From Coriaria nepalensis (taxonomy: Eukaryota; Streptophyta; Magnoliopsida; Cucurbitales; Coriariaceae), in contig CP114483.1 in assembly GCA_027186245.1 (NCBI GenBank), positions 4,846,001 through 4,910,000 of the forward strand: a DNA stretch of 64,000 nucleotides. Direction: 5' to 3'. Shown in pieces: positions 1 through 12,212 of this stretch. A program made the position numbers and the translations under genes. Within the stretch, counting starts at the first letter, position 1. Every line of letters starts with the position of its first letter. The notes below the pieces were generated by a model. It was not told the origin of the DNA, searched no databases, and worked only from the letters and a program-made list of their open reading frames with translations.

Positions 1-1250
1 CCTTTACAGTCTAAGAAAGTTTTTATCAACTTTGCTCGATTGTCGGATGGCTCCCTAATTAAGGAGTCGCCGAGTAATTCAAAAATCGAGCAAAATGAAC
101 AGATACTTGGAAGCCACTATCCTTAAATATTGAATGAAAGCAACCATTCATTCAATAAAATTGCAGCAATCAACCAAAACCATTCATTATAACCACAACC
201 AAAACTTGATGAACAAACATAATTTCATTATAATAAGTAACATTCATTACAACTATTCATGTCCAAGAAACCATATAAAATAAAATACTCTAAAAATTAT
301 CAACACCCAGTCTATGCTCATAATTATCAACATTCCTAAACTACCTACATTATCAACAATCAAAAGTCTAAATATTTCTGATAAATGACAATAAGGATGG
401 GTGTAAAGACATGACGCATTACAACTTCTTCCACCTGAAATTAAATACAAACATACAATAATGTCATAAGTTTTCTTTCTCATTCTATCATTAAGAAAAA
501 ATATTTCATTTATGTAGAAGGAAACAAAAAGGAAATCAGTAATCTTTATTATGAAAGAAATGAATTAAATACTATTACTCGATAATTCAAATGTTTCAGT
601 AATGCTTGAGGGCTTACATCTCTTAAGTCATCGAGCATCAAGAACAATCTTTGTTTTTTTAGATTTTCAGAATTTTCGATTCCCACATTTGCACATTATA
701 GAATGAATCAAAAACAAAATACAAACAAAATAAAATTAATGTGAACCTAAAATATTTCGATTATCTATTAAATATTCAAAGAAAAATTAAGTACAAAAGA
801 TTGAAACTTATCAAAAATATTTCTCTATCTCTAAACTCTTGACATTCGATTATGAAGCTTGCAAACGGATCAAATTGACGAAATGAGAGGTAAACCTTTC
901 ATCTAAAATAGCACAATTTCATAAAAGCACAAAAAAGCCTAAATTTCAAATATAAATATGTACATACTAGCGGTAGCAAAGTGGATGGGTTTTCGGCTAT
1001 TAATTTCAGTGAAGATTTCACTCTGTTTCCATCATTTGCGGCTGCCTCCATCGACTCCTTTCGTCATTTCTTCTCAATATTTTGCTTATGAGAACCTTTT
1101 TGAGATACGATGTTTTATTATGTTGGACGTTGAAGGTGATGAAGTAGAAGATGAAGAAGAGAAAGGAGAGAGGAATCTAGAAGTTTGAAGCTTAGTTACC
1201 ATTTCTCTTTTGATTAGGTTAGAGGGAAAAATGAAGGAAATAAATGATTT
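1..1250. repeat. Dispersed repeat, copy 1 (hairpin motif plus AT-rich body)
   Basis: No gene is visible. The first 100 bases carry an inverted-repeat unit built on GCTCGATTG...GGCTCC and GGAGTC...CGAG, and a second unit lies near 603-640. The stretch 480-860 resembles 24950-25500: both hold a 'catttatgtagaaggaaa' string, then 'tttcagtaatg', and later a 'tgaaacttatc' block in the same order. Neither copy has an obvious open frame, so this looks like a decayed non-autonomous element. The outer borders are approximate. Confidence 0.5.
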
Positions 1251-1766
1251 TCTCTTTTTTTTGTATTTAAGTTTTCAATAAGGATACAATAGTTATTTAA
1301 TATATCAAAAAAAAATTAGAAATTAGAAAAATAAAAAGAAGGCCATTATTTTAATATATATATTAATTTTATATCTTACAAAAAAAGCTAGAATTAGAAA
1401 ATTTTATAGGAGCAAAATTAGATAGTTTTTTTTTATATTTTAATTTAATAGAGGTAAAAATTAAATTTTAGAAAACCAATAGAGAACGAATCAATTATTG
1501 AAGCTTAAAATGGTGAAATTGAACGTAATTTAAGGGAAGCTGAGAATTGAGAAATAAAAATCGTGAGCGCAAGAATTTTAAAATTATAATATTACCTTTT
1601 AAATTAAAAAATATTTAAAGATTTTCTCTTAAATATTTTAAAATTTATTTTTGATAGGATTGAATATTGGGTTAGATCCGACTTGATCTGCATGGAATTA
1701 GATTAGGGTATTCATTTTTTTTTTTAAATATATGAATGTATTAATTTAATATTATTAAATTCTCTC
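1251..1766. other. Intergenic, nothing recognised
   Basis: AT-rich sequence with A and T runs. No open frame with coding character, RNA gene or clear repeat structure was seen. Confidence 0.5.
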
Positions 1767-2375
1767 TAGATGTGGCAAAATGGGCCGGCCAGGTACGATT
1801 TTAGCATGGCACAGATTATGTCGTGTCGTGTCTGTGCCCATGCCTAAAAATAAGGGCATGACATGGCACGACATGGCACAACACGGCAAGATACAAATAC
1901 AGTAATGAGCCATAAACGTGTCGTGCCAGCCCGTGGGCCCGTTTCGGCCCATGTGCCTATTTTGGCTTATGGGCTTGTTTCGACCTGTGGACTCAAATGC
2001 TTACTTTAAAAAAAATTAATTTTAAATAAAAGAAGAGTTTTAAAGTTATTAATAAAATAGTAATAATGTAATACATATTTTATATATTATTAATCGTTCA
2101 TAATAGTTATTATTTAGTAAATTATAAGTTAGTACTATTACAATTAAAATTATAAATACTATAATAAATATTATTTGGCCAAATAAGATCTTGCATTAAT
2201 CAAAATGTTTTTAACATACAAAATGAATTCTGAAGAAAAATCCTCTAAGATTAGGAGGCGCTTTTGAGCCCGTGCCTCGGACGGACCCAAAAGGGCCCTA
2301 CTGTGCTCCGAGCCGACACGACCCAACCCCATGCCATGCATGCTCATGTCGGCCCGACCCATTTTGCCACCTCTA
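1767..2375. mobile_element. hAT-type MITE (about 609 bp)
   Basis: The ends form imperfect terminal inverted repeats. The left begins TAGATGTGGCAAAATGGGCC, and the right end read in reverse begins TAGAGGTGGCAAAATGGG. The ends are rich in GGGCC/GGCCC while the middle is AT-rich. The 8 bases outside each end (attctctc and aattcctc) are similar but not identical, so a target duplication is only suggested. Its end structure matches the elements at 15984-16556 and 54209-54519. Short open frames inside are composition artefacts. Confidence 0.65.
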
Positions 2376-3296
2376 AATTCCTCCCTTTGTCTTCACTCAA
2401 TCTCCCTAGGTGACCCTCCCCCCTTCTTCTACGTTTTCTTTTTCTTCAATCCCTCTCTCCCTCTCTCTCTTCTATAACTTCCTTCAGATCAGCCTGCTCA
2501 TCTTCATCTTCTTCTTTTCTTAGATCTCCATGTTCTTCATCTTTTTCTTCTCCCTTTCCTTCCTCCTTCACACCAAGTTGCGGCCACCATTTTTTCTTCC
2601 TCACCCATTAACGACCTCTCTTTCTCTCTCCCCACCTTCAACACCCCCCGGAAGGAGCAGCGGCTGACTGGCGGAGAGTGAGGGAGGAGAAGAGAGGGGA
2701 AAAGAAGAAAACCCGATCAATTTTTTTTTCTCTTCTTTCTTCTCTATTTCCTATTTTTTTTTTAAATGGACGACGTATCTACATAAATAGATCGGATCGA
2801 ATATTGAGTCGGGTCCGTATCCATATCCGCTCCGTTAGATCGGATACAGATTTTTTGCTCAAGTCTAATTTTTGGGGCAATATGGCCGTGTGTGGTTTTT
2901 TAGAAGCAAATTTTCTTGATTAAGAATTATTGAAACTTGTTCACTTTAATTCGACTGTGAGAACAAAATCTCTCATTTCTTCCAAAAAATAATAATAATA
3001 ATAATAGTTATGAGATATCTTTTTCTATTTAATGTCAAGTTACATGTGATTTTCATATTTAAATTACCAATAAAGGTTATTTTAGATAATACATCACAAT
3101 AATTTTATTAGAATATTAATAAAATAACATACATATCTCAAAATTTGTTTTACACTATTTTTTATATGACATACTCACACATCACCCACCCATGTATTAC
3201 TCATTTATTTTTCACTCTACTTTTTATTTGAGTAAAATAACATATAGACGGATCATATATTGTCTACTTCACGCTAGTGTCTAGTGGTATTAGAGT
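2376..3296. other. Intergenic, pyrimidine-rich then AT-rich
   Basis: From 2380 to about 2650 the plus strand is a C/T-rich tract (many CTTCTTC and CTCTCT runs). A purine-rich tract and AT-rich sequence follow. The 81-codon open frame at 2678-2923 crosses these tracts and resembles no family I know. Confidence 0.45.
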
Positions 3297-4590
3297 ACTT
3301 TTTGAAAGCATGGGATCTAATGTCTTGCTTTGGACCTGAAAAGTTCCTCAAAACTCTGAAGACGCATTGAGCGCCGCCTGTAGAACTTGAGGAGATAAGG
3401 CTTCCCATGCTGATGCTTTGCCAACCAGCTCTTCGAATACTGGTCTACAAAGAAGTCAATGATCATATGAAGTAATTAATCCATCAGAGAAATCTTCAAA
3501 ATATATAATATTTTGTTTTTTGATTAAATTCACACTCTTTTACCGAGCAGAAGTGACAACAGAGACACACTCCATTCAATCTCCATTAGCAATTTTAGCA
3601 GCGATAAAGAACCTAGGCATCACAACAGCACCACCAGCCTTCACTTGAGCATCTAACAGTTTCTGAGCAGAACTCACAATTTGAACCCAACCTCCTCCTT
3701 TCACAACATAGATCAAGTCAACTATTGCATCTACGCCATAACCTAGAAATGGGCTCACACCATTTGGTCCAATCTTTTTCACTTTCGCACTCAAACCCAC
3801 TTCTCAGCGAAAAAAAAATTCCGATTCCGTCACGGGAATGGTACCGTTTTCGGGCAATCGATCAACGTCTTTATGGATACTCTTAAATATTATGTCCTTG
3901 TGGTAATTAGGGTTTGACAATTTTTGGCCTTGTTCTAGCGTATCAAATTTCAGTTTGGCTTGTGGCAAGCTGAGTTGCTTCATTTTCATTGAGGTTGTAG
4001 TTTTTAGATACGAATTCGATCGAGGGAGACAATAAGACACCTAGAGCTCCTGTTAATAAGAAGTAGGTAATTCCTCGAGGATGAGAGCCTTTGGGGTTTT
4101 GCCCAAGAAGACTATTTCGAGTGGCGAATCTCAATTGTTGAACCACCATGAAACAGATCCATGATGTAGAGCTATGACATCTCCTTTCTTAAGACCAACA
4201 ACCTTATCCAACTGTTTCAGTAACACAACTCCAGCAATTCAATCGGTCCCTATTTCGATCATAACGGAAAAGGGTAGCTAATTATATATCCACAAGATAT
4301 ATCCTTAGCCATATATAGCTTATTAGTATACTTTTCCTTGAACAAGGGGCATGATCAATCATTTGCTAAAATCATTAAGAAGTAATCAATTACCTTGTAT
4401 GACGAAACATAGCTTTGAAGAATCAGCGTAGTGAGGAAGAGTAAAGCCACACGGCTAAAGAACAAGCTTACTAGCTGCAACCTTATTCTCACCAAGGGCT
4501 GCATATTCAGAACTTGGCCACTGATAATATGCTCATCCTTCTCTCTCAAACAATGCTTTTCCACTCATTACTTCCAACTTCGACTCCATG
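3297..4590 (-). pseudogene. Decayed cupin gene, glutelin type-D / legumin A-like
   Basis: Reading the minus strand from ATG 4590, the sequence follows the plant 11S-globulin-like cupin family (glutelin type-D, legumin A-like) nearly to its C-terminus. Recognisable blocks are an N-terminal segment ending CFVIQG before a likely intron (4590-4395), a KKGDVIAL..SWWFN block (4240-4150), YFFLTGALGV and YNLNENEATQLATSQ (4080-3945), PNYHKDI (about 3900), EVGLSAKVKKIGPNGV (3800-3750), YVVKGGG (about 3705), and a C-terminal exon with AWEALSPQVLQAALNAS (3430-3370). Lesions include two in-frame stops in exon 1 (near 4533 and 4460), a frame change near 3945, a stop at about 3803 and a frame change in the last exon. 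Intact members bind metal through two cupin folds; this copy cannot make one. Confidence 0.85.
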
Positions 4591-4852
4591 TTAAGCTATA
4601 GATACGTGAAATGAATTGAGTTTTTTTTTCCCCTAAGCAAATAATGTAAGCAATTGGATTACTGAATGCCGAATTGCTTATAGTATAGAAATCCAAGTTT
4701 CTATTTATAGACAGGCTTATGTGCCTATATATAACATTTACAAAATAAATTAATATATTAAAAAAAAGGTGTGCATATAATTTTCCTAACTTAAAACTTT
4801 GTCTGAAAGGTAAAAAAGTGTTTTATGATGGGGAATGGTAGGATAAATTTTC

Positions 4853-5946
4853 TTAAATTATAATGAATTTTTAAAATATTTTATAATTATAATGAATCCT
4901 TAATTTTTTTTACGGTTCCTAATTTTTAACTTGATTCAATATGACTCAATTTGGTAATAAATTTAGAAAATTAAATTTATATTTCTAAAACAACCCCTTA
5001 ACAAATTAAAGTTAATTTCATTTTTTAACCCTAATTTGTTTAAACCTTTTCCTAGACAACTTCACGATTTTCGCCAAATGTTGCCACTCATTAACCATCG
5101 CCATGAACATAACAATCAGCTTGAAAAAAAAAAAAACTGAAACATGTTCCTATTTCTTGCGGAAAAAATTGAAACCCGGTCTGATTTCTTATAAAAAAAA
5201 TTGATCAAAATGATTTGATCTCTCTGTGAGAAATCTAATGAGCCAAGGATTCAGATCGAATCGATCCAAATTCTTTGTGAGATTGATCAAATTGATTTGA
5301 TTTCTTGGCACAAAGAAACCAAATCGAATTGATTTTTTTCTTACGAAGAAACCAAATCCCTTCAATCAATGTGAAGAAATCAGATCAATTCGACATGTGC
5401 AAGGAAATCAGATCACTTCACACAGAGAATTGATCGATTTCTTTCGAAGAATCTAGATTGATTCGATTGGTTTCTCACAAAAAAATCAAATCAATTGCAA
5501 GAAACCAATCAAACCGATCAGTCTTTTCATGATAAATTAGATAGAGTTTCATTGTTATTTTATTTTTTCCAAGAAATAAGATTGTTTCTTTTACGGGGCT
5601 GATTCGTGGCAGGAATCGTGAGAGGCTGTTTAGGCAAAAATTGGGGTAAAAAGTAATGAAATTTGGTTAAGGGGTTGTTTTAGAAATAAAAAATCATTTT
5701 CATAAGTGAATGAGTTAGATCGGGTTGTATTCTGTCGGGACTAGTTTAGGAACCCATCTGTTGAAAAAAAAAAATAGGGGTTCATTATAATTTTGGTTTG
5801 AATTTTTGGTGTTCATTAGAACTATAAAAATTCGGGTGTTCATTATAATTTAAGTTTAGTTTTTGGTATTAAATTATAATTATAAAAAATATTTTAGGGA
5901 TCCATGATATTTTATATAAAATTTTGGGGGTTTATAATAATTTTCC
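4853..5946. mobile_element. Element with long terminal inverted repeats (about 1.1 kb)
   Basis: The left arm (about 4853-5085) and right arm (about 5600-5946) are inverted copies. The block 'tttctaaaacaacccctta' near 4980 reappears on the opposite strand near 5675. The 'aattataatgaa' repeats at the left tip mirror those at the right tip, and a 'cacgatt' block near 5065 mirrors one near 5608. The centre consists of degenerate units containing AAATCAGATC or GATTTGATTTCTT. There is no coding capacity, which fits a foldback or MULE-derived non-autonomous element. I could not fix the target duplication, so the ends are approximate. Confidence 0.6.
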
Positions 5947-6282
5947 CTTTATTATAAATTCCAACCTTGTTGATAAAGTGGGTTATACAAAAATACAAAT
6001 CAAATTTATGTATGTGGTTATTCAAATTTAAAGAATCACTATAACTTTTTTAATAATTTAAACTAAATAATATAATATATAATCAAATGTTGAGTTATTA
6101 AAAAATTATTAGCGATAATCTAAAAATGTATCGTATTAATTGAACTTAATAAAAGCTGGATTTGACAAATGAAAATGGTTGTATACGTGGCGTTGAGCTT
6201 GTAATAAGACGTTAACTTTGATGTTGACTTTCCCTAGTGGAGCCAAGTGGGGACTTATGGGGGCTACAACCCCACAAGCTCT
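5947..6282. other. Intergenic, nothing recognised
   Basis: AT-rich spacer between two inverted-repeat elements. No gene or regulatory structure is recognisable. Confidence 0.5.
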
Positions 6283-7294
6283 CCAAAATTATAGTTTGGT
6301 ATTCTTATTTTGATCCTTTTATTTTTTTAATTTTCTTCATTTGACTTTTGTTTGACTCATTCGAGTAATTTAACTTTCATTTTTTTCTTCTATTTTAATC
6401 TTTTAAACAGAAATCATAAAAGAAAACCTTAATAAATTCCAAAAACCTCCACTTAACTTTTATAAAACAAAATTTTATTCCTTATTCTTCCATTTTCTTC
6501 ATTTTTGCCCTATCACCATCACCAAAACTTTATTGCCGCTGCCGACACCCCATCTTTATTGCCCCATGTCCGCAACTTCGTTGTCCCACTTCCGTCGTCA
6601 CTGCGATCACCACTACTTCATTGTTGTCACCCCACTTTATAATTATCAAAGATTTTTTTGCCACCGCCCCATCTTTGCCTCCTCCATCGTCAATGATAGC
6701 AATGATGAAGATGAACATCGGCGACATCAACGATAAAGGTCTCTGTAAAGGTGCGATGGTGTGATGATGGAGGTGAAGCGACAATAACAACAAAAGTGAA
6801 GCAAATGTGTGACGATACGGTGGCACGACGGTGGAGGTGGAGTGGCAACGGTGACAACAATGGTAGTGGGGCCACGACGATGATGGCAATGGTGGGGCGG
6901 TGGCAATGTCAACTATGAATGTGGGCCGACAATGGCAAAAGTGGAGCGGCGGGTGGCAACGGCGATAGCAAAGGTGAGGCGCTTACAACAATGGAGATTG
7001 GATGGTTGTGACAACAAAGGAGAGCAGAGGATGGCATTGGATGTAGTGTGGCGATGAAAAAGGCGAAAATGATAGTTAAGGGAAGAAGAATATGTAAAAT
7101 TTTGTTTATTTAAAGATAATGAGAGGTTTTTAGTATATTTTAAAATTTTTCTTTTATATTTTCTACCTAAATGACTAAAATAGGGAAAAAAAAAAGAAAG
7201 AAAGAAAGTTAAAAGATCTAATTAAATTAAACGAAAATAGGAAAATAGCGTAAATATGAGACTAAAATAATAATTTAACCTTATAATTTTTACC
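6283..7294. mobile_element. Second element with long terminal inverted repeats (about 1.0 kb)
   Basis: The left flank (6283-6500) and the reverse complement of the right flank (7050-7294) align over most of their length. Shared strings in the same order are 'aattata', 'tctattttaatc'/'cctattttagtc', 'ataaaagaaaa', 'aaaaacctc', 'aaacaaaatttta' and 'attcttc'. The inversion continues into the GC-rich core: the left half is pyrimidine-rich with 'tttgccaccgcccca', and its inverse, 'tggggcggtggca', lies near 6890. The overlapping open frames at 6530-6912 come from this trinucleotide-like composition and are not genes. Confidence 0.6.
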
Positions 7295-8778
7295 TCCATA
7301 AATTAAATTTATAAAATTTTATATAATCTTTTCTTTAAATTTTTTATTGATATAATTGATCAATGTTTCATGAATTATTTTTAGAAATGAATTTTAGATT
7401 TTTAGAAATGAATTTTAGTATATTTAATTAATATACATATATAATATAGATGTCCATAACTTGGATATTTTATTTATTTATTATATATAAAAATTATTTA
7501 TTTTTACCGTACTATATAAGAGTTTGACCTTGCACCCCAAATCATCTTTAACACTTTTATCATATTGTATGGATTTAATCCTGCTGACACTTAGATTCTG
7601 ATTCTGATTCCACCGCTCTCATTATGTACAATCTTGGTAATCAAATTGGTAATGGCTAAACAACACGACTTCTTTTCATCGAGTTTTAGACAGCAATACA
7701 TGCGGCAATATAGATCGGTTGGCTTGAACCCAATCGATCTAACCCATAAAAAGCTCAATTTGAACCCGAGCTCGACTCAAGATTATCATGCTTGAGTCAG
7801 ATATATATTTTAAAACCCGCGGGCCTATAGGTTGACAGGACGAGTATAAATATAACATATACTTATTTTGAGGTCTCAAGATGAATTTTACCAAAAAAAA
7901 TCTCTAGATGAATTTTAATTACCATCTTGCACCTTTTGCTTACTAGATCAATTTTGAGATTCCCAGCAATTTTGAGTGAGTGTAATTGGGTAAAATGTGA
8001 TCCAACATTTTTTTTTTTTATCAATATAGCATTTTAAATAAATTAAATGGTTAGTTCTTTTTTTTTTTTTTTCTTCCTTTGTATAGTTCAAATTTTACAA
8101 TTTATCCCTCCATCGATTCCAGTCAATTTTGTCGAAATAGAGTTTTGTTTGTAGTTTATCTGATTATTTTTTTCTAGCAATTAAGTTGACATGGAGGTTG
8201 GACCTCTATGGTTAGACCTTACCGAAGAAAAAGGAAAAAAAAAAAATTGTGGGCAAATTTTAGAATTTATAAATCTTTTGAGGAAAAAATATAATAAAAA
8301 AATAAATTTGGTTAAATTTATAATTTAAAATTTATATAGTTTATACAGTAATATTAAAAATCTATATATTATATATATTATATTTTAATAAGTGCTGATA
8401 TTTTTTTTAAATGATATATTAACTTAATTATCGAAAAAAATAATATGAATTAAAAAAAAAAATTATGTGGACCATACATGAAATACAAAATTCTTTGGAA
8501 CCCATGAAAGGACAAATTTATAAAAGTTAAAATATAGAAAGATGAAAAGGTGATAAATCGATTAAAACCTTAGGATTGAGTATTTGATTGCCCTAACAAA
8601 TCTTGTAGTGGCCTTAAGTTGTGCTTTCTGGAAAGAAGAAGAAAAATATTAATATAATACTTACATTTTAGACCAACTTATCCATCTTTATTTAAAATTT
8701 GTGATCTCATTACTATTTTACGTAATTTTATTCAAATTTTTGGGGAAAGAAAAAAGAAAAGAGAAGAGAGAAAAGAAA
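7295..8778. other. Intergenic, AT-rich with a GC-rich repeat scrap
   Basis: Mostly A/T runs. At about 7700-7840 there is a segment with 'gaacccgagctcgactc' and 'aaaacccgcgggcc', resembling the GC-rich ends of the MITEs in this window but without a clear partner end. No gene was seen. Confidence 0.4.
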
Positions 8779-9700
8779 TCACTTGCTATTATTGATCCTC
8801 TCAATTACAGTGATATAAGCCCTTGAATCTCGATCTTCCCATCTTTATTAGCAAACATTCCCGAAAACAACTGCTCACACGGCGCTGCCCCGTGCAGCAC
8901 CACCACCTCCTTGCCGTCACCATCTTCCTGTACCACTACATCCCCCCATTCCCAAATCCCTCACCTTATACTCCGCAAACCTGCCCGGCCTAAAATCTCT
9001 CCCAATCACTCTCCCCAAACAACTCCATCACCATAGACCCCGCGGCCACACCCCTAACCGCCCCCAGAATATCGCCCAAATCCAAACCGGCCCGCTCCGT
9101 AAAAACCACCCCTTCACTTAACCCGATCGTGATCTGATTAGCAATTTTACAACTTTGCCCACACCCAGATGGCCCCACATAAGTAACCTTCCCAAATATC
9201 TCACACAAAGTAGTAAATCATTTCACAACATTGACATCTACGCCATCAAATATAGCTAACTTGCCGTCTCTAGCCCCGATATCTCCGCCGGGTACCGGAG
9301 CGTCCACCAACAACCCTTTTCCCGGGCGGCGGAAGAGATCTCTCTGGAAAGGTCCGGGTGGCTACTGGTCATGACTACGGTGTCTCCATTAGGATTTATA
9401 CCGGAGAAAATGCCTTGAGGCCTCTCGATGACAATTTGTCAAACATCTGGTGGGTGTCCTAACATGGTGAAGCATCGGTCGTTTGAGCTAGTTCCAATGC
9501 GGGATTTGCTAGATGGGCCCTTTGGGACTGTAGGGGGAGGGATTATGATGGGCGTAGATGGGCCCCTTGGGTTTCGGGCGTAGAAGGCGAGGGAGTAGCC
9601 GGCAGAGAGGAGTCTAGAGGCCATGGCGGAACCGTTACTCCGATCCTGATCCAGCGTATGCAGATTTTTGCGGGGTTGATTGGTGCTGGGTCAGGAGCTT
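8779..9700 (-). pseudogene. Decayed 3-hydroxyisobutyrate dehydrogenase-like gene
   Basis: The minus strand follows a plant 3-hydroxyisobutyrate dehydrogenase-like protein (6-phosphogluconate dehydrogenase superfamily, NAD(P)-dependent) in one exon. Blocks seen are the glycine-rich nucleotide-binding start (IGV then GSAMASRLLSAGYSLAFYARN, about 9650-9560), FTMLGHPPDV (about 9450), VVMTSSHPDLSREI (about 9375), APVPGGDIGARDGKLAIF (about 9300), KVTYVGPSGCGQSCKIANQ (9190-9140), GLDLGDILGAVRG and AAGSMVMELFG (about 9090-9010), then C-terminal remnants to a stop at 8779. The frame changes near 9643, 9300 and 9000 and again downstream. The substrate-binding helix lacks about four residues between ITIG and LSEG. 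The catalytic lysine region (GQSCKIANQ) survives, but no full-length protein is possible. Confidence 0.85.
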
Positions 9701-10149
9701 ATATGGCTTGATGGATGGTTTGGGAACTAAGAAAGTGAAGGTAAAGGTGGGAAAATGTTTTGGTGTGAAGAGAGGACGATTGATAATAGTGGTTAAGAGA
9801 TAAGATCACTTGCGATATTGAACTTGGAAAGAAGAGAGAGACAGATGTTTAAATGGTCCGGGATGTGAAGTGTCAAAATTATAAGACTTGGGGTGGGAAT
9901 TTTTTTTTTTTTTTTTTTTTGTCGTTAAGGAGGTTAACTGGTTGTAGATAACAAGAACAAAATCCTAAACATCAATTTCTTAAATTAAGCAGCTTACGTT
10001 CTCAACTCACTAACCGATGAACATGATGTACGAAGAAGATAAAAATTATCCGACCCATATTACTCATATAAACCAGGTAGCATGTAATGTATTGTAACCA
10101 AAACTTTTTTTTGGGGGGGGGGGGGGGGGAACAGGTGAAAATTAGAAAT
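9701..10149. other. Intergenic with homopolymer runs
   Basis: Contains a long T run near 9900-9920 and a G run near 10116-10129. The last part before 10150 is probably the 3' UTR of the p24 gene. Confidence 0.45.
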
Positions 10150-12212
10150 CTAGATAAGCTTCTTCTTTTGGAAGAATCGCTTCAGGTACCACAACTGAAG
10201 AGATGAAGCTCCAATGCAGAGAGCCAAGGACATGATGCTAAACCATGCGACCCGAGCATTGGTTGTTTCGCTCACGACCCTCATATCGGCTTCTCTGCAG
10301 ACGATACACATCTCAAATGAGAATCACTCAAAAACTTTAAAATTGAATATATGGCCAAAAAAGAAAACTTTTAGTTGCAACTTCATATTCTTAACCAATA
10401 TAAAATTTTCAGAACTCTTTACTGATTAAAAGAAAACTTTACCTGCTCTTGAGATAGAGAAGATTCTCGTGGATAGCCTCCACTGCTCCTTCGAGTTTCC
10501 TTAGCTCAAGCTCAATACCCTTATACAAAGCAGTGCGTCATCATAAATACGAACATTCAGAATTACTAGAAAAAGAGAGTATATAATATGACAGGAGGAT
10601 AGTAGATATGTATGGCCGTTAATCTCAATACTCTAAGCTAGCCGTTCATTCTTCTGTGCACAAGGACTGAATTTTCTTCGCACTTAAATCATCCATTAAT
10701 CAAATTAAGAGTCATCAGAGTTCTATATCTCAATGCTCATGCACGTTTAAACTCATTCCACATGATTTAAATGAAGGTCAGCGCTGTTTAAATGTAGTCA
10801 CATATTTATCACTTTTAGATCAAAGAAGCAAATTTCAGTGGGCATATAAAACCGGTCCTAGCACAAACAGGCTACACTTCTTTCATCGGGCACTCAAGCA
10901 ATTGAATAACAGAATGTAAATCAGAGTCTCACGAGTTCAGTAATATTATACAAATGTGCAAAGGGATAGAGTGAAAGAACTCACCTCAATCTTTTCTTTT
11001 TTTGCAACCGAGTCCCAATCTTTAGCAGCAATTCCAGTTCTCCAGTCAAGGTTGACACTCACATCTCCACTTACTTGGGCATGATTATCCACCCAAAAAC
11101 ATGCTAAGTAGTTGCCAGCCTCATTGGTAGTAAATGCGAACTGACCATGTGTTGCGTTTTCCCTATGATGAAGATTGTTCCCATATGGAGATGTCACCTA
11201 AAAGAGAAGATCATCTACCATTATAGTTTCCATTGATTATAATAACAAGCCCACAACTTGGATATATGAAATCAGAAAAATAACTTGGGTGGAAAGCTAC
11301 AATATCCCTTCCTCTGCCGTCTTGTTTCAGAGGTGAGATCGAACTAAATGAAATATCAACAACACTAACTAATAAGTTATATGGTTCTCAATCAAAAGTC
11401 ACAGCACAGAGACCCGACAGGCAACAAGTCCCTAAAAGCTAAATGTGTGATCCTAGCACAAGCAAGTTTGTATAACTTGCCTCTGAAACCAAACAATTGT
11501 TTCGAGCAACAGGCCCCCACAATAGATGGATTCTTATCTAGAATTCTCCAAGGTATTGTTCAGGCTGTCTGTTCAAATTAAAGGGCCCTGATGTAGTGGT
11601 AGATAATATAGAACAAGGCATTCTTGCAACTGGCTGGCAACTGCCACCTTGGTATACACTCGGATAATCGAACTGAAATATGAATACTCCTAGACTAACA
11701 AACAAATTTATTTCTTCCTGATGACCATAGATATAATCGTTGCATGAAGTGTCAAATCGGTATTCTTAACACACTATAAACTACAAGAAATCGATGGATC
11801 CAAAAAATTACAATCTACAGATAGTTAAAGGATGATCCTAGCGTATGAATCCAAGATCGTGCCCTAATTACTTTCAATTGAATGATAGCAAATAAACTCA
11901 TCGATCACAGATCCACGAATAATCCACTGTTAACCAAAAAAAAAAAAGGAAAAAGAGGCAAGATCGCATTGTTTATTTCACCTTGACGGAAATGGTGTGG
12001 GTGTGAGAATGATCGTCAGTGACGACGACGTAGTCAGCCAAAACGACGACGTTGTTGTGAATTTCCTCGGATACGCACTTTGTTCCCGAAGAAGGCAGGG
12101 TTAGCCAGACTGCATGACTTGTCGGAACAAACTCGGCGGCGAAGAATAAGAAGCCTACGATCAAGAAAGGCAACACCAATAACGGCCGCCGCATCGTATC
12201 ACTCTTCGCCAT
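10150..12212 (-). CDS. p24-delta family transmembrane cargo receptor (TMED/emp24)
   Basis: Four exons on the minus strand: 12212-11982, 11197-10985, 10519-10443 and 10294-10150. They sum to 666 nt (221 aa). p24 proteins are type I membrane proteins cycling between ER and Golgi in COPI/COPII vesicles, helping sort cargo such as GPI-anchored proteins. The N-terminus has a hydrophobic signal peptide (about residues 9-33). A GOLD domain follows with two cysteines (GTKC, LACFW) and the family string [10 protein letters not shown]. Next come a short coiled coil ([20 protein letters not shown]), a transmembrane helix (about 190-210) and the tail [10 protein letters not shown], which carries the FF motif for COPII and the KKxx dilysine signal for COPI. 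Length, four-exon structure and tail fit the plant delta subfamily. All splice borders are GT-AG and in phase. The start is divergent from the gene at 12600. Confidence 0.92.

Noticed and set aside
6530..6912. Overlapping open frames on both strands, up to 119 codons
   Set aside because: Low-complexity His/Pro/Thr-rich translations of the trinucleotide-like core of an inverted-repeat element; no domain.
10116..10129. G runs here and at 41150-41167 and 42769-42786 as G-quadruplex sites
   Set aside because: They are single uninterrupted homopolymers in non-coding DNA, more likely slippage products or assembly-sensitive runs than designed structures.
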